DNA of 19,650 nt from Desulfatirhabdium sp964549995 (GCA_964549995.1 CAZJXF010000062.1:1-19650); one strand, 5' to 3'. Positions 1 to 7,811 are shown, counted from the stretch's first letter. Notes: a model not told the origin generated them from the letters alone. Made by a program: numbers and translations.

Positions 1-257
1 ACCCGAAGGCTGCTCGATACCCGGGCGATTTCTTCGGTGACAATGACGGCTGCCAACCATCCCATGTCCTCGCCGCCGTAGGCTTCCGGGATTACCGTAC
101 CCAGAAATCCGAGCTCACCCATCGGTCGGATGACTTCATCAACGGGCAAATAGTGGTTTCTGTCCCATTCGTCGGCATAAGGGGCGATGCGCTTTGCAGC
201 GAATTCTCGAACCGCCTTGCGAAGCATTTCGTGTTCTTTTGAAAATCCGAAATCCAT
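1..257 (-). CDS. Acyl-CoA dehydrogenase, N-terminal part (gene runs off the window)
   Basis: The 85 visible residues begin MDFGFSKEHEMLRKAVREF and contain the helical N-terminal acyl-CoA dehydrogenase pattern, including GELGFLGTVIPEAYGGEDMG at residues 47-66 (the usual 'GxxGxxxPExYGG' block) and an 'EEIAR' helix after it. Such enzymes oxidise acyl-CoA to enoyl-CoA with FAD and pass electrons to ETF. The start at 257 is supported by an AAAGGAG ribosome site 6-7 bases upstream. It lies 136 bp downstream of the CoA-transferase on the same strand and is probably the last visible gene of the beta-oxidation operon. The FAD-binding middle and the catalytic C-terminal domain lie outside the window, so chain-length class cannot be judged. 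The usual family length is about 380 aa. Confidence 0.9.
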   Translation of the reverse strand, partial: MDFGFSKEHEMLRKAVREFAAKRIAPYADEWDRNHYLPVDEVIRPMGELGFLGTVIPEAYGGEDMGWLAAVIVTEEIARVSSSLR

Positions 258-354
258 TCCGTTCTCCTTTGTCGGTATAATGCGAGATGCGTAATGCGAA
301 AGTGCGAGAGCCTCGTAGGGACGACCCGTCGGAAACCATAGGTGGAGATGAAGC

Positions 355-373
355 GACTTTTTCCGAGCCCATC
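355..373. repeat. Solo terminal sequence of the dispersed MITE-like element
   Basis: The 19 bases GACTTTTTCCGAGCCCATC closely match the right end of the MITE-like elements found elsewhere in the window (right end ...GACTTTTTGCGAGTCCATCA at 14536-14555). No convincing left end is visible: a weak candidate with CCTCGTAGGGAC lies at 311-322. The copy sits in the 136-bp gap between the CoA-transferase and the downstream acyl-CoA dehydrogenase, and may be a decayed or partial element. Confidence 0.45.
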
Positions 374-393
374 CCACTCAAGAGAGTCGCATG

Positions 394-1785
394 TCATTCC
401 CGCTGGACAATGACTCCCTTGGGTTTGATCCCGTCAGCCACGGGATAGGGGATCAGCCCCGCGTCTCGTGCCTGTCGCATCAGCTCGTCCCTGTGCCGGG
501 GATGGGCGATGGCGACCAGCGCAAGGGCGCGCTCCTGAACCGTCAACCCCCGAAGGCGGGCAAGCCCCCATTCCGTTGCCACATGATCCACCATCGAGCG
601 CGGCACGGTGACGTTCGTTCCGGTTTCCAACAGCGGAACGATTTTGGATGTGCCGTTGTATTCCGAATACAGGGCAATGACACTCACCCCTTTTCCGTCC
701 CCGGCGAACATGGTGCCCATGACGAAGTCGAGCTGTCCGCCGGTTCCACTGATCTGAAAAGGGCGGCTTCCCCCGATCTGCTCCGATGCGACCTGTCCCG
801 TCAGGTCCACCTGAGCCGCACTGTTCAGAGAGAACATCCGGGGCTGATCGGCGATGACCATCGGGTGATTCGTGTAATTGACCGGATAGGTGGCAAAAAG
901 CGGGTTGCGGTCCACGAAATCGTAAAGTCTGCGGCTTCCCAGACAGAAGGTGAACACCGATTTGAATCGGTCTCGGCGCTTTTCGCTGTTGGTGACGACC
1001 TCCGCCTCGATCAGGTCCATCATCTTTTCGGTCAACATTTCTGTGTGCAGCCCAAGGTTCCGAAAGCCTGCAGCCTGGATTAGTTCCAGAACCGAGTTGG
1101 GCAGTCCGCCGATACCGATCTGAAGTGTGCTTCCATTCTGAATCAAGCCGGCATTCAAGATATTTTCGGCGATCCAACGATCGGCATCCGAAGCCTCGAC
1201 AGTCGGCAGACAGAAAGTCTGGGTCTCGTCATCTTCGACCACATAATCGATCCGGGAAATCGGAAGGCATTCTTCGAATCCACCCAGAACTGTCGGCATG
1301 TCCTTTCGGACAACGGCCACGATCGTTTTGGACACGTCGGCGATCGCCATGGTTTCTCCAGCGGTCAGGCCGAAATGGAAAAAACCGGATTCGGTCATGG
1401 GCGGGGTGACGAGGAAGAAGACATCGAAGGACAGAGTATTGCGGATGAAGGAGGGTACGTTGTGCCAGGAGCTTGGCACGTAGACGCCGATGCCCCGCTT
1501 TTTGCTGAAAGATCGGGTGAAACCGAGGATGAACCCGCTGTACCACTGGAAAGCCGTTCCTTCCGGGTCTGTCTCGCAAATCCGGTACGGATGGGTATCG
1601 ATGTAGGTTCGGACGGTGACGTTTCGAAGTTCATGAGCTCTGCGGGCGAGTCGTTCATCGATGACGGCAGCCACATTGGCTGCCCCGCCCAGATGGATGC
1701 TCATGTCGGAGCGGACCAGAGACGCCGCTTCGTCTGCTGAAATGCATTTGGAGCGATAGTCGCTTTCAAAGGAAGTGGGGTGCAT
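394..1785 (-). CDS. Class I CoA-transferase of the 4-hydroxybutyrate CoA-transferase / acetyl-CoA hydrolase family
   Basis: A 463-aa protein of the family that moves CoA between acetyl-CoA and short-chain acids (4-hydroxybutyrate, butyrate, propionate). The visible landmarks are GETMAIADVSKTIVAVV (143-159), the CoA-site loop QIGIGGLPNSVLELI (222-236), LGLHTEM (244-250), whose Glu249 aligns with the expected catalytic glutamate of this family, and a C-terminal GTGGQLDFVMG / YNGTSKIVP / TEWGLARLRG series. The start at 1785 follows the thiolase stop by 2 bp and has AAAGGG in front. An upstream extension of the same frame through the thiolase gene was rejected as a shadow. In the operon it would activate the acid substrate with acetyl-CoA from the thiolase step. 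The exact acid is not determined. Confidence 0.88.
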   Translation of the reverse strand: MHPTSFESDYRSKCISADEAASLVRSDMSIHLGGAANVAAVIDERLARRAHELRNVTVRTYIDTHPYRICETDPEGTAFQWYSGFILGFTRSFSKKRGIGVYVPSSWHNVPSFIRNTLSFDVFFLVTPPMTESGFFHFGLTAGETMAIADVSKTIVAVVRKDMPTVLGGFEECLPISRIDYVVEDDETQTFCLPTVEASDADRWIAENILNAGLIQNGSTLQIGIGGLPNSVLELIQAAGFRNLGLHTEMLTEKMMDLIEAEVVTNSEKRRDRFKSVFTFCLGSRRLYDFVDRNPLFATYPVNYTNHPMVIADQPRMFSLNSAAQVDLTGQVASEQIGGSRPFQISGTGGQLDFVMGTMFAGDGKGVSVIALYSEYNGTSKIVPLLETGTNVTVPRSMVDHVATEWGLARLRGLTVQERALALVAIAHPRHRDELMRQARDAGLIPYPVADGIKPKGVIVQRE

Positions 1786-1787
1786 GG

Positions 1788-3032
1788 TTACGAAACCCTT
1801 TCGAACACACCTGCGATTCCCAGCCCGCCGCCGCCACAAATGGTTTCCAAGCCATATCGGGCCTTTCGTCGGTGCATTTCGTGCAGGAGAGTGACGAGTA
1901 CCCGGGTGCCGGTGCAGGCAATGGGGTGTCCCAACGATATTCCCGAACCGTTCACGTTGACCCGGTCGTGATCCGCATCGACGGCTCCCATCTGTCGGAG
2001 ATCCGCCAGCACCTGAGCCGCAAATGCCTCCTGGATTTCGATCAAATCCATACCTGCAAGGGATTTTCCGGTCATTCGAAAGACCTTGTCGACTGCCGCC
2101 GGAACCGTGAGATAGGCCCGTCTCGGATCGGCACCCGCCACCGCAATGCCGACGACACGGGCCATCGGATCGAGCTTCAGTGCCCTGGCTTTTTGTTCCG
2201 ACATCACGACGACTGCGGCAGCCCCGTCGTTTTCGCTGGAAGAGTTGCCGGCTGTACAAACGCCTCCCAATACCGGTTTGAGCCGGGCCAGTCGTTCAAG
2301 AGAGGTTTCGGGTCGAGGGGTTTCGTCCCGGTCAAACAGGACAGGCTCGCCTTTGGGTTGCGGGATGCTGACCGGAACGATTTCGGCATCGAACAACCCG
2401 TTCTGCCGGGCGGCACAAGCTTTTCGATGGCTTCCCAGCGCCCACAGATCGCAGGCTTCCCGGCTGATGCCTTCTTCCTGTGCGGCCGTCTCAGCCCAGG
2501 ACATCATCGAGGGCAGCACTCCATAGCGCTCGATGGGCTGGGACATCACCCGTGCGCGCTGGATGCGGTCGTACATCGGAATTCCCCATATCGCCAGGTC
2601 TCCGTGGCCCCGAGGCATGCCTTTTTCCCCGCCGATCCCCCATTTGATGGAACCAGGCAGGTAGAACTCCCCCTGGCTCATGTTCTCCACACCGCCTGCA
2701 ATGACGATTTCGGCTTGACCGCTGTCGATGAGCATGGCGGCATACCGTACGACATCGAGGCCGGTGCAGCACCTGCGATCCAGCGTGATGCCCACGATGG
2801 TTTCGGGCCATCCGGCTGCCAGCAGCGCCATCCGGGCGACATTGACGGATTCGCCGTTTTGGTAGGATTGGCCGAGAACGACTTCATCCACGGTTTCAGG
2901 GAGAATGCCGATCCGTTCGACGGCCGCCTGCAGCACCCGGGCCGCCAAGCGAAACGGTTCCACGGTCTTCAACGAGCCCATGTAGCTTCCAATCGCCGTT
3001 CGTACGGCGCTTACGATGACTGCGGTGGACAT
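1788..3032 (-). CDS. Thiolase (acetyl-CoA C-acyltransferase)
   Basis: A 414-aa thiolase, close to the usual family length of about 390-410. It cleaves 3-ketoacyl-CoA with CoA to give acetyl-CoA and a shortened acyl-CoA, or runs in reverse. The start MSTAVIVSAVRTAIG is typical. The nucleophile is probably Cys88 in DRRCCTGLDVV, aligned with the usual NRxCxSG motif. GHP with His369 and CGGGGLGIAGVFE with Cys399 supply the two acid/base residues. The common NEAFA motif reads QEAFA (334-338), an unusual Asn-to-Gln change. AAAGGATCC precedes the ATG. The downstream CoA-transferase starts 2 bp after its stop, so the two are surely cotranscribed. Confidence 0.93.
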   Translation of the reverse strand: MSTAVIVSAVRTAIGSYMGSLKTVEPFRLAARVLQAAVERIGILPETVDEVVLGQSYQNGESVNVARMALLAAGWPETIVGITLDRRCCTGLDVVRYAAMLIDSGQAEIVIAGGVENMSQGEFYLPGSIKWGIGGEKGMPRGHGDLAIWGIPMYDRIQRARVMSQPIERYGVLPSMMSWAETAAQEEGISREACDLWALGSHRKACAARQNGLFDAEIVPVSIPQPKGEPVLFDRDETPRPETSLERLARLKPVLGGVCTAGNSSSENDGAAAVVVMSEQKARALKLDPMARVVGIAVAGADPRRAYLTVPAAVDKVFRMTGKSLAGMDLIEIQEAFAAQVLADLRQMGAVDADHDRVNVNGSGISLGHPIACTGTRVLVTLLHEMHRRKARYGLETICGGGGLGIAGVFERVS

Positions 3033-3076
3033 AAATGGATCCTTTCCCAGATATGTGATCGGATCAGGGGGTAGTG

Positions 3077-3132
3077 GTCAGAAGTCAGGAGTCAGAAGTC
3101 AGAAGTCAGGAATCAGAAGTCAGGAATCAGGA
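3077..3132. repeat. Tandem 7-bp repeat, eight copies of RTCAGRA
   Basis: Eight back-to-back 7-mers follow the pattern (G/A)TCAG(A/G)A with no interruption: GTCAGAA, GTCAGGA, GTCAGAA, GTCAGAA, GTCAGGA, ATCAGAA, GTCAGGA, ATCAGGA. The array lies between the long acyl-CoA dehydrogenase and the thiolase gene. The same unit occurs in the opposite orientation at 10507-10541. It resembles the heptanucleotide short tandem repeats described in cyanobacteria and other bacteria. Its function here is unknown. Confidence 0.95.
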
Positions 3133-3233
3133 GTTGGGGTAAAGGAGTTTAATCCCAATGTGGATATGGGGTATGGTGATGTCCGGCCCAACAGTTTGTT
3201 TTCGGAGGATGTGCCGATCCCGGTTCTCCTTTC

Positions 3234-3282
3234 CTGCCTACTGCCTACTGCCTACTGCCCACTGCCGACTGCCCACTGCCCT
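3234..3282. repeat. Tandem 7-bp repeat, seven copies of CTGCCNA
   Basis: Seven contiguous 7-mers of the form CTGCC(T/C/G)A, the last being CTGCCCT, run into the stop codon of the long acyl-CoA dehydrogenase. The unit differs from the RTCAGRA array 100 bp away. Read on the gene strand it is a GGCAGTN run starting at the stop codon. No hairpin or T-run is formed, so it is not a classical terminator. Confidence 0.93.
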
Positions 3283-5068
3283 AAAATCCGTGATCCGGCA
3301 TTTCGAGAATCTCCCGGCCCGGTCGCTGGCATACCTCGATCGTTGCCAGCGTGTGGGGCAGGGTCGTGTCTACGAACCAACCGGCCTGAAGAACCTTGGC
3401 CCGGTAGAAATCGGCTTCTTTGCCGTTCTTTCGGGATGCCGGCCAGGCAGTGGCCGCCATATCGAGAAGCCGCCAGGCCATGGCCACTTCGCCGAAGGCC
3501 GTCAGTGCCGGGTAGGTGTAAGACGCCCACTGCAGCTGGTCGCTTCCCATTTTCTTTCGGAATTCTTCGGCCATTTCCCACAGTCTTTCGGCAACGCCCG
3601 CCAAGGCCCGAACCTTGTCGCCGATGGCTTCATGATCCCGGTTCGCTTCACAGAACCGATCGATTTCGGATCGGAAGGCCTTGAAGGGAGCACCGTCGTG
3701 GATCGTCATCTTTCGGCCCATCAGGTCCATGGACTGAATGCCGTTGGTGCCTTCATAGAGGGACATGATCTTGGCGTCCCGCAGGTATTGTTCGAGCGGG
3801 TAATCTTTGCAATACCCGTAACCGCCCAAACATTGAACGGCGGTTTCGCAGACCCGGAATCCCATGTCCGAACAGTAAGCCTTGATGATGGGCGTGAAAA
3901 AGTCGACGAGATGCCGGTAATGATCCCGTTCGGGCCCTGGAGGCATTTCATGGGCGAAGTCCGACCAGAAGGCCGCCGTATAGATCATGGAGCGCATGCC
4001 GTCCACCATGGCTTTCATCCACAGGAGCATTCGCCGAACGTCGGGATGATCGATGATGGGAACATTGCCTTTCTTTCGACCGGCCACATCCCGTCCCTGT
4101 AGCCTTGTTTTCGTGTATTCGAGGGCGTTTCGGTAAGCCGTGCCCGCAAGGGTCATGCCGCTTACCCCTGTATTGATGCGAGCGGCATTCATCATCTGGA
4201 ACATGTGGGCAAGGCCTTCGCCTGCCTTTCCGCACAGAAATCCGATGCACCCGCCGGAGCCTCCGAAGTGCAGTTGCGCCGTCGGCGAGGCATGAAGCCC
4301 GAGCTTTTCTTCTACAGCTCCGCAAACGACATCGTTCGGCTCTCCCAGGCTTCCGTCCGCTTCGACCCGAATTTTGGGAACCACGAAGAGGGATATCCCC
4401 TTCACACCGGAAGGAGCGCCGTCGATTCGTGCCAGAACCAGGTGCACGATGTTTTCGGTCAGATCGTGTTCTCCCCAGGAGATGAAGATCTTGGTTCCGA
4501 CGATCCGATAATGATCCCCTTCCGGGTAGGCCGTTGTCGTGATGTCCGCCAGATTCGATCCGCAGTCGGGTTCGGTCAGGCACATGGTGCCCGCCCATTT
4601 ACCGCCGTACATATTGGGAACGAAGCGCTCCTTGAGCGCATCGGTGCCGAAGCTCTCGATGAGGTGGGCCGCTCCGTGGGTAAGGCTCGGGGCCATATTG
4701 AACGCTTGGCAGGCACCGTACATCATGTCGTTGACGACGATGCGCATCATGTGCGGAAAGCCCTGTCCGCCGTATTTCGGATCCCGTGCCGCAGCGATCC
4801 ATCCGTTTTCACCGTATTGTTTGAAGGCTTTCTTGAATTCGGCAGGACAGCTCACCCGACCATTTTCGAATTTCACGCCCCAGCGTTCGCCTATTTCGTT
4901 TAAGGGGTCGACGACTTCACGGGCGAAACGGATGGCTTCGTTCACCATGAGATCGAAGGTCTTTTCGTTGAGCTCCCGATACCGCTCGAGCTTACACAGC
5001 CCGCCGTAGCGAAGCTGTTCCTTCAGAATGAAAAAAATGTCCTTGGGGTTGACCTTGAAATGGCCCAT
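3281..5068 (-). CDS. Long-form acyl-CoA dehydrogenase (about 600 aa, DmdC/FadE-like)
   Basis: A 595-aa FAD enzyme that dehydrogenates an acyl-CoA at the alpha-beta bond. The length and the C-terminal extension after residue 460 place it in the long subfamily that includes 3-methylmercaptopropionyl-CoA dehydrogenase-like proteins, not the 380-aa short type. Landmarks are ARDPKYGGQGFP (94-105), the flavin-site LTEPDCGSNL (164-173), TKIFISWGEHDL (192-203), QCLGGYGY (412-419) and SLYEGTNGIQ (436-445), whose Glu439 is the probable catalytic base. The start at 5068 is supported by a TAAGGAG site that overlaps the stop codon of the hydroxyacyl-CoA dehydrogenase 10 bp upstream. The substrate is unknown; operon context favours a fatty acid beta-oxidation role. 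Confidence 0.92.
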   Translation of the reverse strand: MGHFKVNPKDIFFILKEQLRYGGLCKLERYRELNEKTFDLMVNEAIRFAREVVDPLNEIGERWGVKFENGRVSCPAEFKKAFKQYGENGWIAAARDPKYGGQGFPHMMRIVVNDMMYGACQAFNMAPSLTHGAAHLIESFGTDALKERFVPNMYGGKWAGTMCLTEPDCGSNLADITTTAYPEGDHYRIVGTKIFISWGEHDLTENIVHLVLARIDGAPSGVKGISLFVVPKIRVEADGSLGEPNDVVCGAVEEKLGLHASPTAQLHFGGSGGCIGFLCGKAGEGLAHMFQMMNAARINTGVSGMTLAGTAYRNALEYTKTRLQGRDVAGRKKGNVPIIDHPDVRRMLLWMKAMVDGMRSMIYTAAFWSDFAHEMPPGPERDHYRHLVDFFTPIIKAYCSDMGFRVCETAVQCLGGYGYCKDYPLEQYLRDAKIMSLYEGTNGIQSMDLMGRKMTIHDGAPFKAFRSEIDRFCEANRDHEAIGDKVRALAGVAERLWEMAEEFRKKMGSDQLQWASYTYPALTAFGEVAMAWRLLDMAATAWPASRKNGKEADFYRAKVLQAGWFVDTTLPHTLATIEVCQRPGREILEMPDHGF

Positions 5069-5078
5069 GATGCGCTCC

Positions 5079-5951
5079 TTATGCCTTGCGACTTCCGTCC
5101 GGAAGGTAGGTATACCAGCCCTTGCCGGTCTTTCGCCCGAGATGGCCCGCTTTCACCTTGCGACGCAACAGAAGCGGCGGATAGAATCGGGGATCGCCCG
5201 TCTCTCGGTACATGGACATCAGTGCTCCGTAGGTCACATCCAGACCCACCATGTCCCCGGTCTCGAAAATCCCCATTTTCCTGCCGGAAGCCAGCCGCAG
5301 TCCTTTGTCGATGTCTTCGACCGTGGCCACCCCTTCCTCCACAAGTCGCATGGCCTCGATAGCCGACGGGAAATTGATCCGGTTAATGACGAAGCCTGCC
5401 ACATCCCGGTAGACCATGATGGGCTCCTTGCCGACCCGGATGACGAATTCCTTGCCGGTTTGCAGGGTCTCATCGGACGTTGCCATGCCTTTGATGACTT
5501 CCACGGCCTGCATCATGGGAACCGGGCTGAAGAAATGAAGCCCCAGGACCTGTTCAGGGCGCTGGGTGACGGCCGCAAGCTCCGTGATCGGAATCGAGGA
5601 GGTGTTGCTGGCGATCAACGCCTCTTTCTTGCAGATCGTATCGAGGTTGCGGAAAACCTCCTGCTTGAGTTCCATGTTCTCGAAGACGGCTTCGATCACG
5701 AGATCGGCATCGGCGCCCGTTTCGTAGGAAGTCGACAAAACGATCCGATCCAGAATCGCCTCTTTGGAATCGCTGTACGTTCCTTTTTCGACCAATTTAC
5801 CGACCGACCAGGCAATGGCCTGTTTGGCTTTTTCCAGTGCTTCTGCCTTCACGTCGGTCAGGACCACCGTCAATCCTGCGGCAGCGCATACCTGAGCGAT
5901 GCCGCTTCCCATCAAACCGGAACCGACCACCATGACGCGTTGAATGGACAT
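5079..5951 (-). CDS. hbd: 3-hydroxyacyl-CoA (3-hydroxybutyryl-CoA) dehydrogenase
   Basis: A 290-aa NAD-dependent dehydrogenase that oxidises (S)-3-hydroxyacyl-CoA to 3-ketoacyl-CoA. The Rossmann motif is VVGSGLMGSGIAQ (8-20), with Asp33 at the end of the second strand favouring NAD. The substrate and catalytic residues appear as NTSS (116-119), GLHFFSPVP with His139, Glu151 and Asn190. The size is that of stand-alone Hbd/PaaH proteins, not fused FadB. AAGGAGGAGG lies directly before the ATG. It is the first gene of the beta-oxidation operon and sits about 50 bp downstream of a predicted sigma-54 start site. Chain-length preference cannot be read from the sequence. Confidence 0.94.
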   Translation of the reverse strand: MSIQRVMVVGSGLMGSGIAQVCAAAGLTVVLTDVKAEALEKAKQAIAWSVGKLVEKGTYSDSKEAILDRIVLSTSYETGADADLVIEAVFENMELKQEVFRNLDTICKKEALIASNTSSIPITELAAVTQRPEQVLGLHFFSPVPMMQAVEVIKGMATSDETLQTGKEFVIRVGKEPIMVYRDVAGFVINRINFPSAIEAMRLVEEGVATVEDIDKGLRLASGRKMGIFETGDMVGLDVTYGALMSMYRETGDPRFYPPLLLRRKVKAGHLGRKTGKGWYTYLPDGSRKA

Positions 5952-6010
5952 ATCCCTCCTCCTTATGGAAGTTGTGGTTCAGATACGAATCGTACATCGC
6001 CGGGAAGCCA

Positions 6011-6026
6011 AGCAAACAGCCTGCCA
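6011..6026 (-). promoter_or_regulatory. Sigma-54 (-24/-12) promoter for the beta-oxidation operon
   Basis: On the minus strand the bases read TGGCAGGCTGTTTGCT, which matches the consensus TGGCA-CG-N4-TTGCW with the correct GG-to-GC spacing of 10 bases. The start of transcription would be near 6000, leaving a leader of about 50 nt with a strong ribosome site before hbd. The flanking IHF-like site and tandem dyads upstream support the call. Confidence 0.8.
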
Positions 6027-6055
6027 GGGTAGCAGCATTCGAGGGGAAGAACAGA

Positions 6056-6068
6056 TAACTACTTGATT
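6056..6068 (-). promoter_or_regulatory. Putative IHF binding site
   Basis: On the minus strand AATCAAGTAGTTA fits the IHF core WATCAANNNNTTR at every fixed position, with an A/T-rich stretch beside it (6069-6085). It lies between the predicted sigma-54 promoter and the tandem dyads, about 55-70 bases upstream of the predicted start, where IHF bends DNA in sigma-54 systems. Short matches occur by chance, so the support comes from position. Confidence 0.55.
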
Positions 6069-6193
6069 TCTAATAAAATCGAAAGAATGGGATCGGCGAA
6101 CGGAGAGGAATGGTGCAGAAACGGGTGACGAAAAAATTCTACACCAGGATAGACCTGGTTGTTCATCCCTCTGATTGAACAGCTGATGCGGGT

Positions 6194-6231
6194 ATGTCGA
6201 GCATTATCGACATGTCGATGATACTCGACAT
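6194..6231. promoter_or_regulatory. Tandem palindromic sites, candidate enhancer (UAS) for a sigma-54 activator
   Basis: Two identical-arm dyads ATGTCGA-N6-TCGACAT lie at 6194-6213 and 6212-6231, sharing the central AT so that the whole 38 bp is itself near-palindromic. The arms are perfect in both copies while the 6-bp spacers differ, which is what binding-site conservation looks like. The block is about 170 bp upstream of the sigma-54 element. It lies in a 449-bp intergenic stretch (5952-6400) that holds no gene. It could alternatively serve the divergent ATPase gene. Confidence 0.7.
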
Positions 6232-6364
6232 CGTATCGAAAGCAGGAGTGGATCTCCTATCGGCCGGCGAAGCCGGTGCCGTTCGTTTATCGGGGCGCAG
6301 GGCCAAAGGAATGGGAGTCGATGGCTTTGCACGCCGAGGTTCTTTTCATCATTTGTAAATCTGA

Positions 6365-6393
6365 TTGACAATCGATGAATGACGGCTCAAAAT
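6365..6393 (+). promoter_or_regulatory. Putative sigma-70 promoter of the ATPase gene
   Basis: A perfect TTGACA (6365-6370) is followed after 17 bp by CAAAAT (6388-6393, four of six matches to TATAAT). The predicted start falls at about 6400, next to the ATG at 6401, so the transcript could be leaderless; no ribosome binding site is visible before that ATG. Confidence 0.45.
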
Positions 6394-6400
6394 CGTTTTC

Positions 6401-7579
6401 ATGATTTCTCGGAAACTGGAAACAAAACTGCGCGAGCTGACCGGCTATTATCCGGTGGTTGCGGTTACCGGACCGCGCCAATCCGGAAAAACCACGCTGT
6501 GCCGGATGACATTTCCGGATAAGCACTACGTTTCTCTTGAAGCGCTGGACGTTCGGGAGTATGCCGTCACCGATCCCCGTGGCTTTCTCTCACAGTATAC
6601 CGATGGCGCGATTATCGACGAAATTCAGCATGCGCCGGGATTGCTCAGTTACCTGCAGGTGGATGTGGACATGCATCCTCAGGCAGGCCGGTTTATTTTG
6701 ACGGGTTCCCAGCATTTCGGTTTATCTCAATCCATTTCGCAATCCTTGGCAGGTCGCTGCGGCATTCTGGTTTTGCTTCCCCCGGATTTAGACGAAATGT
6801 CCGGTTTTCCAAACGTCCCATCCGATTTGTTTGCCGTGCTCTGGCAAGGAGCCTATCCACGGATTTACGATCGAGGTATCCCCGCTCACCAGTGGTTGGC
6901 TGACTATACCGCAACCTATGTCCAGCGGGATGTGCGCCAGGTCGTTCAGGTGAGTGACTTACAAGCGTTCACCGGTTTTTTGCGGCTTTGCGCCGGTCGT
7001 ACGGCGCAGGAAATCAACCTGTCCAAACTTGGCAGCGACGCCGGCGTATCCCACAACACCGCCCGTTCCTGGCTTTCGGTGCTTGAAACCAGCTACATTG
7101 TCCATCGCCTGCCGGCCTGGCATGCCAATCTACGAAAACAGATGGTCAAAGCTCCCAAATTGCATTTTTTTGACACGGGCCTCGTGTGTTATTTGTTGGG
7201 GATCCGAGAACCGGAACAGCTCCGCTTGCATCCGCTAAGGGGGGCCATTTTTGAAACCTGGGTGGTCTCCGAGATCTACAAATCCCTCTCGCATAACGGG
7301 TTGCAACCCAATCTGTTCCACTATCGGGAAGCCAGAGGGCCGGAGATCGATCTGCTCATTGACCAAGGGCGTACCCTTGCCGCAGTGGAAATCAAATCCG
7401 GTGCCACCATCAGTCCTGATTTTTTCGACAATGTGAATCGCTTCGCCCAACGGCTGTCGGCAGCCGAAAATTCCCGTTCCGTAACACAGCATGTGGTATA
7501 TGGCGGAGAAAGCGATCAGAGGCGCTCCCAAACCCACGTCATTTCCTGGCGTCATGTACAACAATTGATTTCCGGTTAA
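6401..7579 (+). CDS. AAA-family ATPase with C-terminal DUF4143 domain
   Basis: A 392-aa protein with an N-terminal P-loop GPRQSGKTTL (24-33), a Walker-B-like stretch GAIIDEIQHAPG (69-80), LTGSQ (99-103), and a C-terminal DUF4143 region containing GPEIDLLI and AAVEIKSG, which resembles a PD-(D/E)XK nuclease core. These proteins are widespread, patchily distributed accessory genes in bacteria and archaea whose role is not established. The start at M1 fits the family's usual 'MIxRxLExxL...PVVAVTGPRQSGKTT' opening, although no ribosome site precedes it. It stands alone, divergent from the beta-oxidation operon and followed within a few bases by a MITE-like element, which is consistent with acquisition as an accessory gene. 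Confidence 0.88.
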   Translation: MISRKLETKLRELTGYYPVVAVTGPRQSGKTTLCRMTFPDKHYVSLEALDVREYAVTDPRGFLSQYTDGAIIDEIQHAPGLLSYLQVDVDMHPQAGRFILTGSQHFGLSQSISQSLAGRCGILVLLPPDLDEMSGFPNVPSDLFAVLWQGAYPRIYDRGIPAHQWLADYTATYVQRDVRQVVQVSDLQAFTGFLRLCAGRTAQEINLSKLGSDAGVSHNTARSWLSVLETSYIVHRLPAWHANLRKQMVKAPKLHFFDTGLVCYLLGIREPEQLRLHPLRGAIFETWVVSEIYKSLSHNGLQPNLFHYREARGPEIDLLIDQGRTLAAVEIKSGATISPDFFDNVNRFAQRLSAAENSRSVTQHVVYGGESDQRRSQTHVISWRHVQQLISG

Positions 7580-7582
7580 TCT

Positions 7583-7737
7583 TGACGGCTTCGCAAAAAG
7601 GCCGGATGCTGTGTCGTGCTGCATCCTTCGTCGTTGCGGCGTACGTCTAAGTACGCCTCACTCCTCAGGATTTGCACTCCTTGCCTGCGGCCTTTTTTCG
7701 AAGCCGTCCATATGTTGGACTATTTCCGAGTCCATCA
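7583..7737. repeat. MITE-like intergenic element, copy A
   Basis: The left end TGACGGCTTCGCAAAAAGGC starts just after the ATPase stop codon. Bases 7584-7604 are repeated inverted at 7688-7708 with one mismatch in 21. Inside is a perfect hairpin GGCGTAC-GTCTAA-GTACGCC (7638-7657). A second right-end-like sequence, GACTATTTCCGAGTCCATCA, closes the unit at 7718-7737, giving about the same length as copy B (10202-10352). No open frame of its own is present. The outer inverted repeat could act as a bidirectional terminator between the convergent ATPase and histidine ammonia-lyase genes. Confidence 0.75.
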
Positions 7738-7811
7738 AAAATGGAAATGCGGCTGTTGTTTCAGACGGATGCAGGCAATCAGAACGCGGGCCTACGCCGG
7801 ACAAGGTCGTA

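Noticed and set aside
1786..2259. N-terminal extension of the CoA-transferase frame into the thiolase gene
   Set aside because: The extension is low-complexity Arg/Gly-rich, overlaps conserved thiolase codons, and the ATG at 1785 has a ribosome site and the right family start.
1872..3074. 400-codon plus-strand frame opposite the thiolase
   Set aside because: It lies fully over a well-conserved thiolase and its translation shows no motif; it also runs into the heptamer region.
3077..3282. CRISPR array
   Set aside because: The repeats are 7 bp with no spacers, so this is a simple tandem repeat, and no cas gene is near.
6264..6276. CCGGC-GAA-GCCGG hairpin in the hbd/ATPase spacer
   Set aside because: Five base pairs in GC-rich DNA without a T-run; it may be chance.
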